Shown piece after piece: positions 1 to 7,776 of a stretch of DNA of 64,000 bases. The notes under the pieces were generated by a model. The model did not search any database and was not told the DNA's origin. It saw only the letters and a list, made by a program, of their open reading frames with translations. The position numbers were made by a program, and so were the translations under genes. Within the stretch, counting starts at the first letter, position 1. Each line of letters begins with the position of its first letter. Source of the stretch: Halorussus caseinilyticus (GTDB lineage: Archaea > Halobacteriota > Halobacteria > Halobacteriales > Haladaptataceae). The stretch is from positions 2,604,001-2,668,000 of the forward strand of contig NZ_CP119809.1 in NCBI RefSeq assembly GCF_029338395.1, written 5' to 3'.

Positions 1-1008
1 ATCCGCGAGGACGAGACCATCGTCGTCGGCGGTCTGGACGAACCCATCGTGACCGACGTGCGGGCCATCCTGAAGCCCCGACCGCTCGCGGAGATTCGGA
101 CCGAAGACCGCTTCGAGAAGGTCGAGGAAATCGCGGCCGCGTCCGGCGTCAAAATCGCCGCGCCAGACCTCGGGAAGGCGATGGCGGGCGCGCCCGTCCG
201 GGTCGTCCGGGACCGCGACATCGAGGAAGTCATCGCGGAGGTCCGAGCCGAACTCTCCGAAATCGAGGTCCAGACCCAAGAGCAGGGCGTCGTCGTGAAG
301 GCCGACACTCTCGGCAGTCTGGAGGCCATCGCCAACGCGATGGACGAGGCCGAAATCCCCATCATGCGGGCGGAAGTCGGCGACGTGGCACCGCGGGACA
401 TCAGCGTGGCTTCGACCGCCAACGAGGACAAGCACAAGACCATCCTCGCGTTCAACGTGGACGTACTCGCCGACGCCGAGCGGAAAGTCGAGGAGACCGA
501 CGTGAAGGTGTTCGAGAGCGGCGTCATCTACCGACTCATCGAGGAGTACGAGGAGTACGTCGAGGAACTCGAACGCGCCCAACAGGAGACGGTGCTGGAC
601 AACATCACCCGGCCCGCCCGGTTCCAGATTCTGCAGGACCACACATTCCGACAGAACGACCCCGCGGTGGTCGGCGTCGAGATTCTCTCGGGGACCGTCA
701 AGAAGAACAGCAACGTCGTGAAGTTCGAGGGCAACGACCCGACGCGGGTCGGCCAGTTGAAAGGGATTCAGGAGCAGGGCGACGACGTAGACGAGGCCCG
801 GAGCGGAAATCGCGTGAGCGTCGCCATCGACGGTCCGACGGTGGGTCGCCAAATCGAGGAAGGCGACGAACTCTGGATGGAGATTCCCGAGAAGCACGCC
901 AAAATCCTAGAGCAGGAACTCGCCGACGACATCCCGGTGGACGAGTTGGAAGCCCTCCAGATGTACCTCGACAAACAGCGCAAGCGCGACCCCTTCTGGG
1001 GGAAGTAG
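1..1008 (+). CDS. infB: Translation initiation factor aIF5B, C-terminal part (partial)
   Basis: This is the C-terminal part of archaeal aIF5B, the GTPase that promotes ribosomal subunit joining. The frame is already open at base 1, so the G domain lies outside the window and about 335 residues are visible. They include the domain III signature VVVKADTLGSLEAI, a long Glu-rich connecting helix (EEYEEYVEEL) and the final beta-barrel with an EEGDELW turn. The stop is TAG at 1006-1008. Codon use matches the other housekeeping genes and there is no sign of disruption. The family assignment is firm; only the true start is unknown. Confidence 0.95.
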   Translation: MREDETIVVGGLDEPIVTDVRAILKPRPLAEIRTEDRFEKVEEIAAASGVKIAAPDLGKAMAGAPVRVVRDRDIEEVIAEVRAELSEIEVQTQEQGVVVKADTLGSLEAIANAMDEAEIPIMRAEVGDVAPRDISVASTANEDKHKTILAFNVDVLADAERKVEETDVKVFESGVIYRLIEEYEEYVEELERAQQETVLDNITRPARFQILQDHTFRQNDPAVVGVEILSGTVKKNSNVVKFEGNDPTRVGQLKGIQEQGDDVDEARSGNRVSVAIDGPTVGRQIEEGDELWMEIPEKHAKILEQELADDIPVDELEALQMYLDKQRKRDPFWGK

Positions 1009-1173
1009 GAAATCGGTTCGGATTCGTCGGAGCGAACGGACGCGGATTTTCGATTTCGAGACCGTCGTCGCTTCGACTGGTCTCGCCGAGACGAGAACCA
1101 CGACTTGAGAGCTACTACTGAGCAATAACTTTTAGTCGAAAGAGACCCGACAGTCCCACCGGACGGTGATTTC

Positions 1174-1425
1174 ATGCTCGGGCGAATCCAACTACCCAGT
1201 GGTAACGCCGGAGTACCGAACGTCTCCTACTACGACCTCGCGCTCGCAGTCCTGCCGCTTCCGTTGCTGGTCGGACTGCTCGTCGGAAAACTGTTCTCCG
1301 TCCCGACGCAAGTCGGCGTCTCGGCAGGTGCGGCGCTGTCCGCGATTGCGCTCGGCCATCTCCTCTTCCGTGACCCACCGACGCGGCGCGGTCCGCGCGG
1401 GCCGGTCGGCGGGTCGTCGGCGTAG
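1174..1425 (+). CDS. Small hypothetical membrane protein
   Basis: An 83-residue protein with two hydrophobic segments, about residues 20-40 (LALAVLPLPLLVGLLVGKLF) and 45-65, followed by an Arg/Pro/Gly-rich tail. It is probably a two-helix membrane protein. A TATA-like ACTTTTAG about 40 bases before the ATG supports expression, and it sits 165 bases after aIF5B on the same strand. It ends two bases before the stop of the convergent gene on the minus strand. I do not recognise a family and offer no function. Confidence 0.6.
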   Translation: MLGRIQLPSGNAGVPNVSYYDLALAVLPLPLLVGLLVGKLFSVPTQVGVSAGAALSAIALGHLLFRDPPTRRGPRGPVGGSSA

Positions 1426-1427
1426 CC

Positions 1428-1820
1428 TTATCGACCGGTCGGGGTGATGTTGTCGCCCATCATCTGCTTGACCTGCATGGCGGCGCTGGCCGCGAGACCG
1501 CGAGCGACTTCCGCCTCCTCGTGGGTGTCTAGGTCGTCGCCGTCGAAGTCCTCGATGCTGGGGCTGAAACCGGCGCTGACCGGGTGGCCGACCGGCGGTT
1601 GGACCGACACCTGCGCCTGCGGTCCGTTACCGTCGTCGGCGACCTTCGACCCGACGACGTACTCGTCGGGGAGGAACTCGCGGGTCCGGGACGCGATGTC
1701 GGTGATGCTGTCACGAAGCGACTGCTTCTGCTCGGGGGAGAGGTCCGGCACGTCGGCGTTCGCGCGCTGACCTGCCTGCGTCTTGCCGGGGACGCCCGCG
1801 TAGGGGGTGTTTCCGTTCAT
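1428..1820 (-). CDS. DUF5811-like haloarchaeal protein
   Basis: An acidic soluble protein of 130 residues with no membrane segment. The opening NGNTPYAGVPGKTQAGQRA and the central segments REFLPDEYVVGSKV and VQPPVGHPVSAGFSP match my recollection of the haloarchaea-restricted DUF5811 family, which has no known function. A minus-strand TATA-like element lies about 30-40 bases before the ATG. The protein is complete. The family name is from memory; that this is a real gene is well supported by the promoter, the acidic composition and the clean start. Confidence 0.75.
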   Translation of the reverse strand: MNGNTPYAGVPGKTQAGQRANADVPDLSPEQKQSLRDSITDIASRTREFLPDEYVVGSKVADDGNGPQAQVSVQPPVGHPVSAGFSPSIEDFDGDDLDTHEEAEVARGLAASAAMQVKQMMGDNITPTGR

Positions 1821-1849
1821 CTGTCTAACGCCAGTGGGTTAGGGCCGGA

Positions 1850-1862
1850 TATTATAAAAGCC
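1850..1862 (-). promoter_or_regulatory. TATA-like promoter of the DUF5811-like gene
   Basis: On the minus strand the sequence reads CTTTTATAATATC, an AT-rich island in otherwise GC-rich DNA. It lies 30-42 bases before the ATG at 1820, the spacing expected for a haloarchaeal TATA box feeding a short-leader or leaderless transcript. Confidence 0.55.
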
Positions 1863-1906
1863 CTCGGCTTCGGGAAAGGATGTCACGGTAAACGAGCGCA
1901 CCCTCG

Positions 1907-2404
1907 TCAGCAAATCGGCTCGCTCTCGCCGTAGGCCGCTATCACGACCGCCGAAGCGTAGGTTCCGGCGTCGGGGTCGATGGTCGCGGTTTCGATGCGC
2001 TCGTCGGTGAACGTCCACTCGCGCAGGTCGCGTCCGGCCGCGAGTCCGGTCCGGACTCGCTCGGCCACGACCTCGGGGTCGGTCTCGCCCGCGGCCTCGT
2101 AGAACAGGCCGGGACCGCTCCCGTCGGCGTCCGGTTCGCCCTCGCTCGCCGTCCACCCCAGCGCGGCCGAGACGTGGCCCGGACCCGCCCGAGTCGCGGA
2201 CGCCTCGACGACGGTCAGGCGCTCGCCCGCCGGACCGAGGTCCGGGGCGGTGCCGACCGCCTCGACTTCGGCGTCGGCCGGGATGACCGACGAGACGGCG
2301 ACGAGGTTGTAGTTGTGGAGGTTGGCGTCCGCGAGCGCGGCGTCGTAGGCCGACATCTCCGTGGGTCCCGTTCCCGTTCCCCACGCGACTCGAATCGTAC
2401 TCAT
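1907..2404 (-). CDS. pdaD: Pyruvoyl-dependent arginine decarboxylase
   Basis: A 165-residue protein matching the pyruvoyl-dependent arginine decarboxylase family, which makes agmatine for polyamine-type modifications such as agmatidine in tRNA-Ile2. The self-cleavage site is visible in LVAVSSVIPADAE: chain cleavage at the Ser-Ser pair (about residues 39-40) would create the pyruvoyl cofactor. The N-terminal VAWGTGTGPTEMSAYDAAL and the C-terminal VVIAAYGESEP segments are also typical. I chose the ATG at 2404 because homology begins there. The frame stays open further upstream, but that part reads as low-quality Arg-rich sequence. Confidence 0.9.
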   Translation of the reverse strand: MSTIRVAWGTGTGPTEMSAYDAALADANLHNYNLVAVSSVIPADAEVEAVGTAPDLGPAGERLTVVEASATRAGPGHVSAALGWTASEGEPDADGSGPGLFYEAAGETDPEVVAERVRTGLAAGRDLREWTFTDERIETATIDPDAGTYASAVVIAAYGESEPIC

Positions 2405-2530
2405 GTCCGGTGAGAATCGCCGGGCGAGGTAAGGGGTTGCGATTTCGGACCTGTGTCCTCCTCGGTCCGACGAATCGTCGCGGACGCGGGGGTTGGCTCG
2501 AAGTGTCACTACCACTTCGGACGCGCTCGG

Positions 2531-2770
2531 CGCGACAGACCACGGGACGCGCCCGACTCACCACTCACAGGACTCACCACTCACAGTGATGCGCCGCGTC
2601 TGCGCTCGCGCTCGCGGTTCCCCGCGAGCGCAGACGCACGCGGGGAGGGTCGGGGCGCGGTGGCGGTGCGGTCGGAGTGCTGTCGGAGCGCGGTGCTGTG
2701 CTGTCGCGGTGTGGTGCTGTGCTGTCGCGGTGCGGTTGCGGTCTCCAGTGGCTCAGACTTGTAGCTATCT
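2531..2770 (+). repeat. Dispersed element family A, copy 1
   Basis: Non-coding element between arginine decarboxylase (minus) and RdgB (plus). Layout: the flank CCACGGGACGCGC, a perfect 15-bp hairpin (arms 2596-2610 and 2623-2637), the flank ACGCGGGGAGG, a G-rich stretch with repeated GCGGTGCTGTGCTGTCGCGG units, then CAGTGGCTCAGACTTGTAGC. The same order occurs at about 11650-11800 and 60310-60445 with different hairpin arms. Short direct repeats (ACTCACCACTCACAG, twice) precede the hairpin. Frames across it are open only because the repeat lacks stops; they read as Arg-rich noise. With its edges it fills the gap from 2405 to 2873. Confidence 0.7.
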
Positions 2771-2873
2771 CGCCGTCTTCACACGATTCGCTCTCGCCTA
2801 CCACTCCGCCCGCAAACCGTCGGCTATAACCGCCGCCCAGTCCGACCGGGAACCAACCGGAGGACCCGACAAC

Positions 2874-3416
2874 GTGACCATCAGATTCGTGACGAGCAAC
2901 GAGGGGAAAGTCGCAGAGGCCCGCGAGTATCTCACCGACGACGTGGAACAGGTCAACTACGACTACACCGAGATGCAGAGCGACGACCTCGCGGAAATCG
3001 CCGTCGCCGGAGCGAAGGAGGCCTTCGAGGAGACCGGCGGCGAGGACCCCGTGGTCGTGGACGACGCGGGCCTGTTCGTGGATTCGCTCGGCGGGTTCCC
3101 CGGTCCCTACTCGTCGTACGTCGAGGACACCGTGGGCGTCGAGCGCGTCTGGAACCTCGTGGAGATGGAGGAGAATCGCCGCGCGCGCTTCCGGTGTATC
3201 GTCGCCTACCACGACGGCGAGACGACCGAGACGTTCGACGGCGCGGTGCCGGGTCGCATCGTCGCGCCGCGGGGCGAGGGCGGATTCGGCTACGACCCCA
3301 TCTTCGAACACGAGGGCACGACGATGGCCGAGATGAGTACCGAGCGCAAGAACGCGATTTCCCACCGCGGACGGGCGCTGGCGAAGTTCGCGGACTGGTT
3401 GGCCGAGAATCGGTAG
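2874..3416 (+). CDS. rdgB: Non-canonical purine NTP pyrophosphatase (RdgB/HAM1 family)
   Basis: A 180-residue RdgB/HAM1-family enzyme that hydrolyses ITP, XTP and dITP to monophosphates and so keeps deaminated purines out of nucleic acids. The N-terminal IRFVTSNEGKVAEA is the substrate-binding SNxxK motif, VVVDDAGLFVDSLGGFPGPYS is the catalytic Asp region, and GGFGYDPIF and ISHRGRAL are the conserved C-terminal motifs. I chose the GTG at 2874 because homology starts immediately after it. The longer open frame upstream runs through the family A element. Confidence 0.95.
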   Translation: MTIRFVTSNEGKVAEAREYLTDDVEQVNYDYTEMQSDDLAEIAVAGAKEAFEETGGEDPVVVDDAGLFVDSLGGFPGPYSSYVEDTVGVERVWNLVEMEENRRARFRCIVAYHDGETTETFDGAVPGRIVAPRGEGGFGYDPIFEHEGTTMAEMSTERKNAISHRGRALAKFADWLAENR

Positions 3417-3449
3417 CGCCGAGTTTCGGGACGGTTCTGTTTCGTCCGT

Positions 3450-3900
3450 TCGTTCGCTACGTACCACGACAGCGACCGCAGGAACCGGAGAGACCGTATC
3501 TTCCTCGAAAGTCCCCATCCGCTCGCTCTGCACTGCTACTGTCGCCGCCAGAACCGCGACGATGAAGACCTCGAAAGCCCCCGCCCGCTCGCTACGCAAC
3601 AGCACCGCAACCGCAGGAAAGACGACGGCAAAGAAGTCCTCGAAAGCCCCCACCCGCTCGCGGTCGCTGACCGACGTATCCTCGCTCGCTTCGCTCGCTC
3701 GGATAGAGGTCGGTCAGACGACCACGATAAACGCGAGCGGGCGGCCCCTTTATCCCACCCCGGCGGCTGGTCGGCCGGGCGTTCGCCGGTGGTTGGTCGG
3801 CCGGGCGTTCGCCGGTGGTTGGTCGGCCGGGCGTTCGCCGGTGGTTGGTCGGCCGGGCGTTCGCCGGTGGTTGGTCGGCCGGGCGTTCGCCGACGGCTGT
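3450..3900 (+). repeat. Dispersed element family B, copy 1
   Basis: Non-coding element filling most of the gap between RdgB and the ArsR-type regulator. From the left: imperfect units around CTCGAAAGCCCCCGCCCGCTC; a hairpin at 3662-3723 with arms GGTCGC-TGACCGAC and GTCGGTCA-GACGACC; the conserved GAGCGGGCGGCCCCTTTATC at 3735-3754; then five 26-bp tandem units. Copy 2 lies at 12400-12955 in the same orientation and copy 3 at 20480-20680 inverted. Short frames reading KAPARS-like peptides occur here but come from the repeat. The remainder of the gap (3900-3993) is an AT-rich island. Confidence 0.75.
3765..3894 (+). repeat. 26-bp tandem repeat, five units
   Basis: Five head-to-tail units of 26 bp with consensus GGTTGGTCGGCCGGGCGTTC followed by GCCGGT, starting at 3765, 3791, 3817, 3843 and 3869. 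Units 2-4 are identical; unit 1 has GGCTGG and unit 5 ends with CGA. There are no spacers, so this is not CRISPR. It is the right end of family B copy 1. Two diverged units occupy the same place in copy 2 (about 12910-12955). Confidence 0.9.
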
Positions 3901-3993
3901 GACGCCGACCGTGAGCAATATCTACTGAGCCTATGAAAACCAAAATGAGTGTTAGAGAGAACCCCTTAATCGCAAAAGAAATAATTTCCTTTG

Positions 3994-4953
3994 TCAATCC
4001 GAAATCGCCTGCGCGCCGTCATCGGGGGACGCCGACCCGCACGTCCGGTCGAGTTCCAGCACGTTCAACTCGCCGTCGAGCGTCACCGAGAGCGTCTCGT
4101 CGTCCAGCGGAATCTCGACCCGTAGCTTCCACGGGTCCGCCGAGAGGATGGTCGTGTGCTGGTCGCTGACGCACCACGCGAGCCTCCAGTAGGGCGTCGT
4201 ACAGAGGTCCACGCCGTGTTCGCGGTGGAACGTCACCACGTCCGACTGGTCCAGAAGCGACAGGCCCACCGCCGAGTAGAGTTGGTGGCGACACTGCTCG
4301 CACTCGTGGTCCACGCGGACTTCTAGGCCGAGGTAGTCCTCGGCGTCGCGGGTGACGGTGGTGGTCATCCGGCCGTTGCACTCCGGACACACGCCGTCGG
4401 CGGCCAGACAGTGGAGGTGGCGCACGCGCTGGTTGAACGCGTCCATAATCTCCTCGCGGGACCGGTCGTTGAGTCCGCCCGGCGGGAACGGGTACCGGCC
4501 GTGGTTCTTCCCGCAGTCGGTGCAGTCGATGGCGAGCATCTCGTCGTCGTAGTAGGCCTGCAAGTTCGCGCCACAGTCGGCACAAGTCCCCTCGATTTCG
4601 AAGGGTCCCATCTCGGGGTGTTCGTTGAACGACCCCGCCAGAATCGCTCGGACGACCTTTTTCCCGGCCTGCCGGAAGTCGTAGCCGTCGTCGGTCCGGA
4701 CCACGAAGTGGTCGGTGAGCTGTTTGAGGTGGTAGTTGAACTGCGCGCTGTCGGCCATTCCCACGTCCCGCCGGAGGTCCGAGAACGTCACCGGCCGGTC
4801 GGGTGCCTGCCAGAGCGCCTCCAGAATCGACAGTCTCGTCTCGTTGGCGATGACCGAGAACGCCTCGGCCGGAGCCACGCAGTTCTCGCAGTCCTGAACA
4901 GGGGACTCCTCAGGGTCGCCGAGGTCCGTGTTCGGCCCGGTAGTTCCGCTCAT
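3994..4953 (-). CDS. ArsR-type winged-helix regulator with zinc ribbons
   Basis: A 319-residue predicted transcription regulator. Residues about 30-115 form an ArsR/HTH-20-like winged helix (AFSVIANETRLSILEALWQA, FNYHLKQLTDHFVV). The following regions carry several zinc-ribbon-like Cys pairs (CADCGANL, CTDCGKN, CPECNG, CEQCRHQ), and a beta-rich C-terminal domain ends the protein. An N-terminal DCENC pair may bind metal. This architecture is common among haloarchaeal one-component regulators. No target is evident: the gene stands alone with an AT-rich upstream region (4975-5035). The DNA-binding role is well supported; the ligand is unknown. Confidence 0.85.
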   Translation of the reverse strand: MSGTTGPNTDLGDPEESPVQDCENCVAPAEAFSVIANETRLSILEALWQAPDRPVTFSDLRRDVGMADSAQFNYHLKQLTDHFVVRTDDGYDFRQAGKKVVRAILAGSFNEHPEMGPFEIEGTCADCGANLQAYYDDEMLAIDCTDCGKNHGRYPFPPGGLNDRSREEIMDAFNQRVRHLHCLAADGVCPECNGRMTTTVTRDAEDYLGLEVRVDHECEQCRHQLYSAVGLSLLDQSDVVTFHREHGVDLCTTPYWRLAWCVSDQHTTILSADPWKLRVEIPLDDETLSVTLDGELNVLELDRTCGSASPDDGAQAISD

Positions 4954-5083
4954 GCGACAGTACTGCGACCGCTATCGGCTAAAGTGTTGCCTTAACGCCG
5001 TTTATGTAAATTTTCTAATTTTTACTCGGGGCGCTCGCGGCCGAAACTGCTTTACTCGCGTAGATGCTTCTCCCTGAAGAGCG

Positions 5084-5269
5084 ATGTCGCTGGACGAACG
5101 AATCACGAAAGGTCGGGAGTTCGACGTACATCCAGCGACTGCTAGCCCGCTCGACGACGGAGAGAACCGGCTCGTCGTCCTCGCAGGCGTGCTGATAACG
5201 GCGGGTGTCCTCTACGACGTTTACCGACGAGAGACGAAAGCGAAGGCCGCGACTCGGCCGACCCGATGA
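5084..5269 (+). CDS. Small hypothetical single-span membrane protein
   Basis: A 61-residue protein with a hydrophilic acidic N-terminus, one hydrophobic segment (about residues 30-47, LVVLAGVLITAGVLYDVY) and a basic tail (RRETKAKAATR), suggesting a tail-anchored or single-span membrane protein. A TATA-like GCTTTACTC lies about 35 bases before the ATG. It precedes aIF2 gamma by 106 bases but that gene has its own promoter. I do not recognise a family. Confidence 0.55.
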   Translation: MSLDERITKGREFDVHPATASPLDDGENRLVVLAGVLITAGVLYDVYRRETKAKAATRPTR

Positions 5270-5320
5270 ATCGACCGTGTAGGATTCGAGTGGCTCCGGA
5301 CGCCCGACCGAGAACAGTAG

Positions 5321-5370
5321 GTTTATCAGTCGTTCGGGGCGAATCTTCCAGTAGAATTACTTCAGGAGGT
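5321..5370 (+). promoter_or_regulatory. Promoter and strong ribosome binding site of aIF2 gamma
   Basis: A TATA-like GTTTATCAG at 5321-5329 is followed by a perfect GGAGGT at 5365-5370, five bases before a TTG start codon at 5376. Shine-Dalgarno sequences are uncommon in haloarchaea. Here the site decides the start: homology begins with the TTG codon and there is no nearby ATG in frame. Confidence 0.75.
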
Positions 5371-5375
5371 CAACT

Positions 5376-6608
5376 TTGACAGGAAAACACGCCCAACCGG
5401 AGGTGAATATCGGACTGGTCGGTCACGTAGACCACGGAAAGACAACGCTCGTGCAGGCGCTTTCCGGCGAGTGGACTGACCAGCACTCCGAGGAGATGAA
5501 ACGTGGCATCTCCATCCGGCTCGGGTACGCAGACGCCACGTTCCGGCAGTGTCCCGGCCTCGACGAGCCGGAGCGATATACGGTAGACGAGACGTGCCCC
5601 GACGGTAGCGAGAGCGAACCGCTTCGCACGGTGTCGTTCGTGGACGCCCCCGGACACGAGACGCTGATGGCGACGATGCTGTCGGGCGCGGCCATCATGG
5701 ACGGCGCGGTGCTGGTCGTCTCGGCGACCGACCCCGTTCCGCAGGCACAGACCGAAGAACACCTGATGGCGTTGGACATCATCGGCATCGAGAACATCGT
5801 CATCGCGCAGAACAAAATCGACCTCGTGGACCGCGAGCAGGCCGAGCGCAACTACGAGGAGATTCAGGAGTTCGTGGAGGGCACCGTCGCCGAAGACGCG
5901 CCGGTCGTCCCCATCTCCGCCCAACAGGAGGTCAACATCGACCTGCTGATTCAGGCGGTCGAAGAGGAGATTCCGACGCCCGAGCGCGACCCCGACGCCG
6001 ACCCGCGGATGCACGTCGCCCGGAGTTTCGACATCAACCGACCCGGCACGACGTGGGACGGTCTGATGGGCGGCGTCCTCGGCGGCAGTCTGGTCGAAGG
6101 CAAACTCACGGAGGGAGACGAACTCGAACTCCGCCCCGGCCGCGAAGTCGAAGAAGGCGGACAGACCCGATGGGAATCCGTCGAGACCGACGTGCGCTCG
6201 CTTCAGGCGGGCGGCGACATGGTAGACGAGGTGACGCCGGGCGGACTGCTCGGCGTCGGCACGGGTCTCGACCCGAGCCTCACGAAAGGCGACGCCTTGG
6301 CGGGACAGGTGGCCGGGACGCCCGGCACGCTTCCCCCGACGTGGAACAAGTTCACGATGGAAGTGGACCTGCTCGAACGCCTCGTCGGACTCGACGACCA
6401 AGACATCGACGACATCTCGACCGGCGAACCGCTGATGCTAACCATCGGCACCGCGACGACGGTCGGGTCCGTGACCAGCGCCCGCGAGGGCGAGTGCGAG
6501 GTCACGCTCAAGCGCCCGGTGTGCGCGCCTGAAGGTGCCCAAATCGCCATCAACCGCCGCATCGGTGCGCGCTGGCGGCTCATCGGGGTCGGCACCCTGC
6601 GCGAATAG
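5376..6608 (+). CDS. eif2g: Translation initiation factor aIF2, gamma subunit
   Basis: A 410-residue GTPase subunit of aIF2, which brings initiator Met-tRNA to the ribosome. G1 is GHVDHGKT (16-23), G3 is DAPGH (90-94) and G4 is NKID (146-149); two beta-barrel domains follow. The zinc knuckle of other archaeal homologues is reduced to single Cys residues at about 59 and 74. The start is TTG, preceded by GGAGGT. It heads a cluster with a PIN-domain protein, Rpo7, Spt4 and dephospho-CoA kinase, an order seen in archaeal genomes. Confidence 0.96.
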   Translation: MTGKHAQPEVNIGLVGHVDHGKTTLVQALSGEWTDQHSEEMKRGISIRLGYADATFRQCPGLDEPERYTVDETCPDGSESEPLRTVSFVDAPGHETLMATMLSGAAIMDGAVLVVSATDPVPQAQTEEHLMALDIIGIENIVIAQNKIDLVDREQAERNYEEIQEFVEGTVAEDAPVVPISAQQEVNIDLLIQAVEEEIPTPERDPDADPRMHVARSFDINRPGTTWDGLMGGVLGGSLVEGKLTEGDELELRPGREVEEGGQTRWESVETDVRSLQAGGDMVDEVTPGGLLGVGTGLDPSLTKGDALAGQVAGTPGTLPPTWNKFTMEVDLLERLVGLDDQDIDDISTGEPLMLTIGTATTVGSVTSAREGECEVTLKRPVCAPEGAQIAINRRIGARWRLIGVGTLRE

Positions 6609-6609
6609 C

Positions 6610-6990
6610 ATGGTCGCTACGGTCGCCATGGACACCAGCGCGCTCATGATGCCGGTCGAGTGCGACGTGCGCCTCTTCGAGGAGGTGGAGCGTCTGCTGG
6701 GCGACTTCGATTGTGTCGTCCCGCGGGCGGTCCGCGACGAACTCGCAAAACTCTCGGAGGGCGCGAGTGCGCAAGCAGTCGCGGCCAGCGTCGGCGCGGA
6801 CTTGGCGGCCGACAGATGTCGAACAGTCGAACACGAAGCATCGTACGCGGACGACGCGCTGGTCGAACTCGCCCCCGAGTTCGAGTACGTCGTCACGAAC
6901 GACGGCCCCCTCAAGGAGCGTCTGCTCGACGCGGGCGCACCGGTAATTCATATAAGGGCCCGGAACAAACTCGCAATTAGCAAACCTTAG
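6610..6990 (+). CDS. PIN-domain protein, FCF1-like
   Basis: A 126-residue PIN-domain protein with acidic metal-binding residues in VAMDTSALMMP (Asp about 7), RDELAKL and YVVTNDGPLKERL. This class resembles the rRNA-processing nuclease FCF1/Utp24 and commonly sits between aIF2 gamma and Rpo7 in archaea, which suggests a role in RNA processing. It starts one base after the aIF2 gamma stop and ends one base before the Rpo7 start, so it is translationally linked to both. The nuclease activity is inferred, not shown. Confidence 0.85.
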   Translation: MVATVAMDTSALMMPVECDVRLFEEVERLLGDFDCVVPRAVRDELAKLSEGASAQAVAASVGADLAADRCRTVEHEASYADDALVELAPEFEYVVTNDGPLKERLLDAGAPVIHIRARNKLAISKP

Positions 6991-6991
6991 C

Positions 6992-7564
6992 ATGTACAAA
7001 CGGGTCAGACTCAAGGATACAGTCGAGGTCCCCCCAGAACACCTCGCGGACGTGACGCCGAATCTAGTGAAGAAGCTACTGCAGGACAAGTTAGAGGGTC
7101 GGATGGACGAAGATGTCGGGAGCGTCGTCAGCGTCGTGAACGTTCACGACATCGGCGACGGCGCGGTCCTGCCGAACCGACCGGGCGTCTACTACGAAGC
7201 GGAGTTCGACGCGGTTACGTTCGACCCACAGATGCAGGAAGTCGTGGACGGGGAAATCGTGGAAGTCGTCAACTTCGGTGCCTTCGTCGGCATCGGTCCG
7301 GTGGACGGCCTGCTCCACGTCTCCCAGATTTCGGACGAGTATCTCGCCTACGACGAGGAGGGCCAGATGCTCGCCTCCCGAGAGTCGAACCGCACGCTCG
7401 GTGTCGGCGACTCGGTGCGGGCGCGCATCGTCACCAAGAGCATCGACGAGCGCAACCCCCGCGAGAGCAAAATCGGTCTCACCGCAAAGCAGGTGGGTCT
7501 CGGCAAGCACGGGTGGCTGAAAGAAGAGCGCGAGAAGCGCCAAGCGACCACCGAGAGTGAATAA
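6992..7564 (+). CDS. rpo7: DNA-directed RNA polymerase subunit Rpo7 (E prime)
   Basis: A 190-residue RNA polymerase stalk subunit, homologous to eukaryotic Rpb7. The N-terminal RNP-like domain starts MYKRVRLKDTVEVPPE. The C-terminal S1/OB fold is seen from about residue 80 (VDGEIVEVVNFGAFVGIGPV, DGLLHVSQISDEYL) and binds emerging RNA. It follows the PIN gene by one base and precedes Spt4 by two bases, forming a transcription and translation operon. Length and motifs are normal. Confidence 0.96.
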   Translation: MYKRVRLKDTVEVPPEHLADVTPNLVKKLLQDKLEGRMDEDVGSVVSVVNVHDIGDGAVLPNRPGVYYEAEFDAVTFDPQMQEVVDGEIVEVVNFGAFVGIGPVDGLLHVSQISDEYLAYDEEGQMLASRESNRTLGVGDSVRARIVTKSIDERNPRESKIGLTAKQVGLGKHGWLKEEREKRQATTESE

Positions 7565-7566
7565 CG

Positions 7567-7764
7567 ATGGCCGGTGACCGCCTCGCCTGCCGCGAATGCC
7601 ACGCCGTCGCCGAACCCGACGAGGACACCTGTCCCATCTGCGGTTCGACCAGCCTCACCGAGGACTGGAGCGGCTACGTCATCATCGCCCACCCCGACGA
7701 GAGCCAAATCGCCGAGGAGATGGAAGTGACCAAGCCGGGCAAGTACGCGCTGAAGGTCCGGTAG
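7567..7764 (+). CDS. spt4: Transcription elongation factor Spt4 (RpoE2)
   Basis: A 65-residue zinc-binding protein. CRECHAV and CPICGST form the four-Cys zinc site, and the middle EDWSGYVIIAHPDES is characteristic of archaeal Spt4, formerly called RNA polymerase subunit E double prime. It pairs with Spt5 to increase polymerase processivity. The gene is tightly linked downstream of Rpo7 (two-base gap), as in most archaea. Confidence 0.95.
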   Translation: MAGDRLACRECHAVAEPDEDTCPICGSTSLTEDWSGYVIIAHPDESQIAEEMEVTKPGKYALKVR

Positions 7765-7776
7765 GACGGGAACGCC

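Noticed and set aside
3765-3894. Possible CRISPR array
   Set aside because: The 26-bp units are head to tail with no spacers, and no cas genes occur in the window.
3562-3936. Small frames reading KAPARS-type peptides here and at 12479-12730
   Set aside because: They arise from the repeat units of family B; frame is not kept between copies and no start signal is present.
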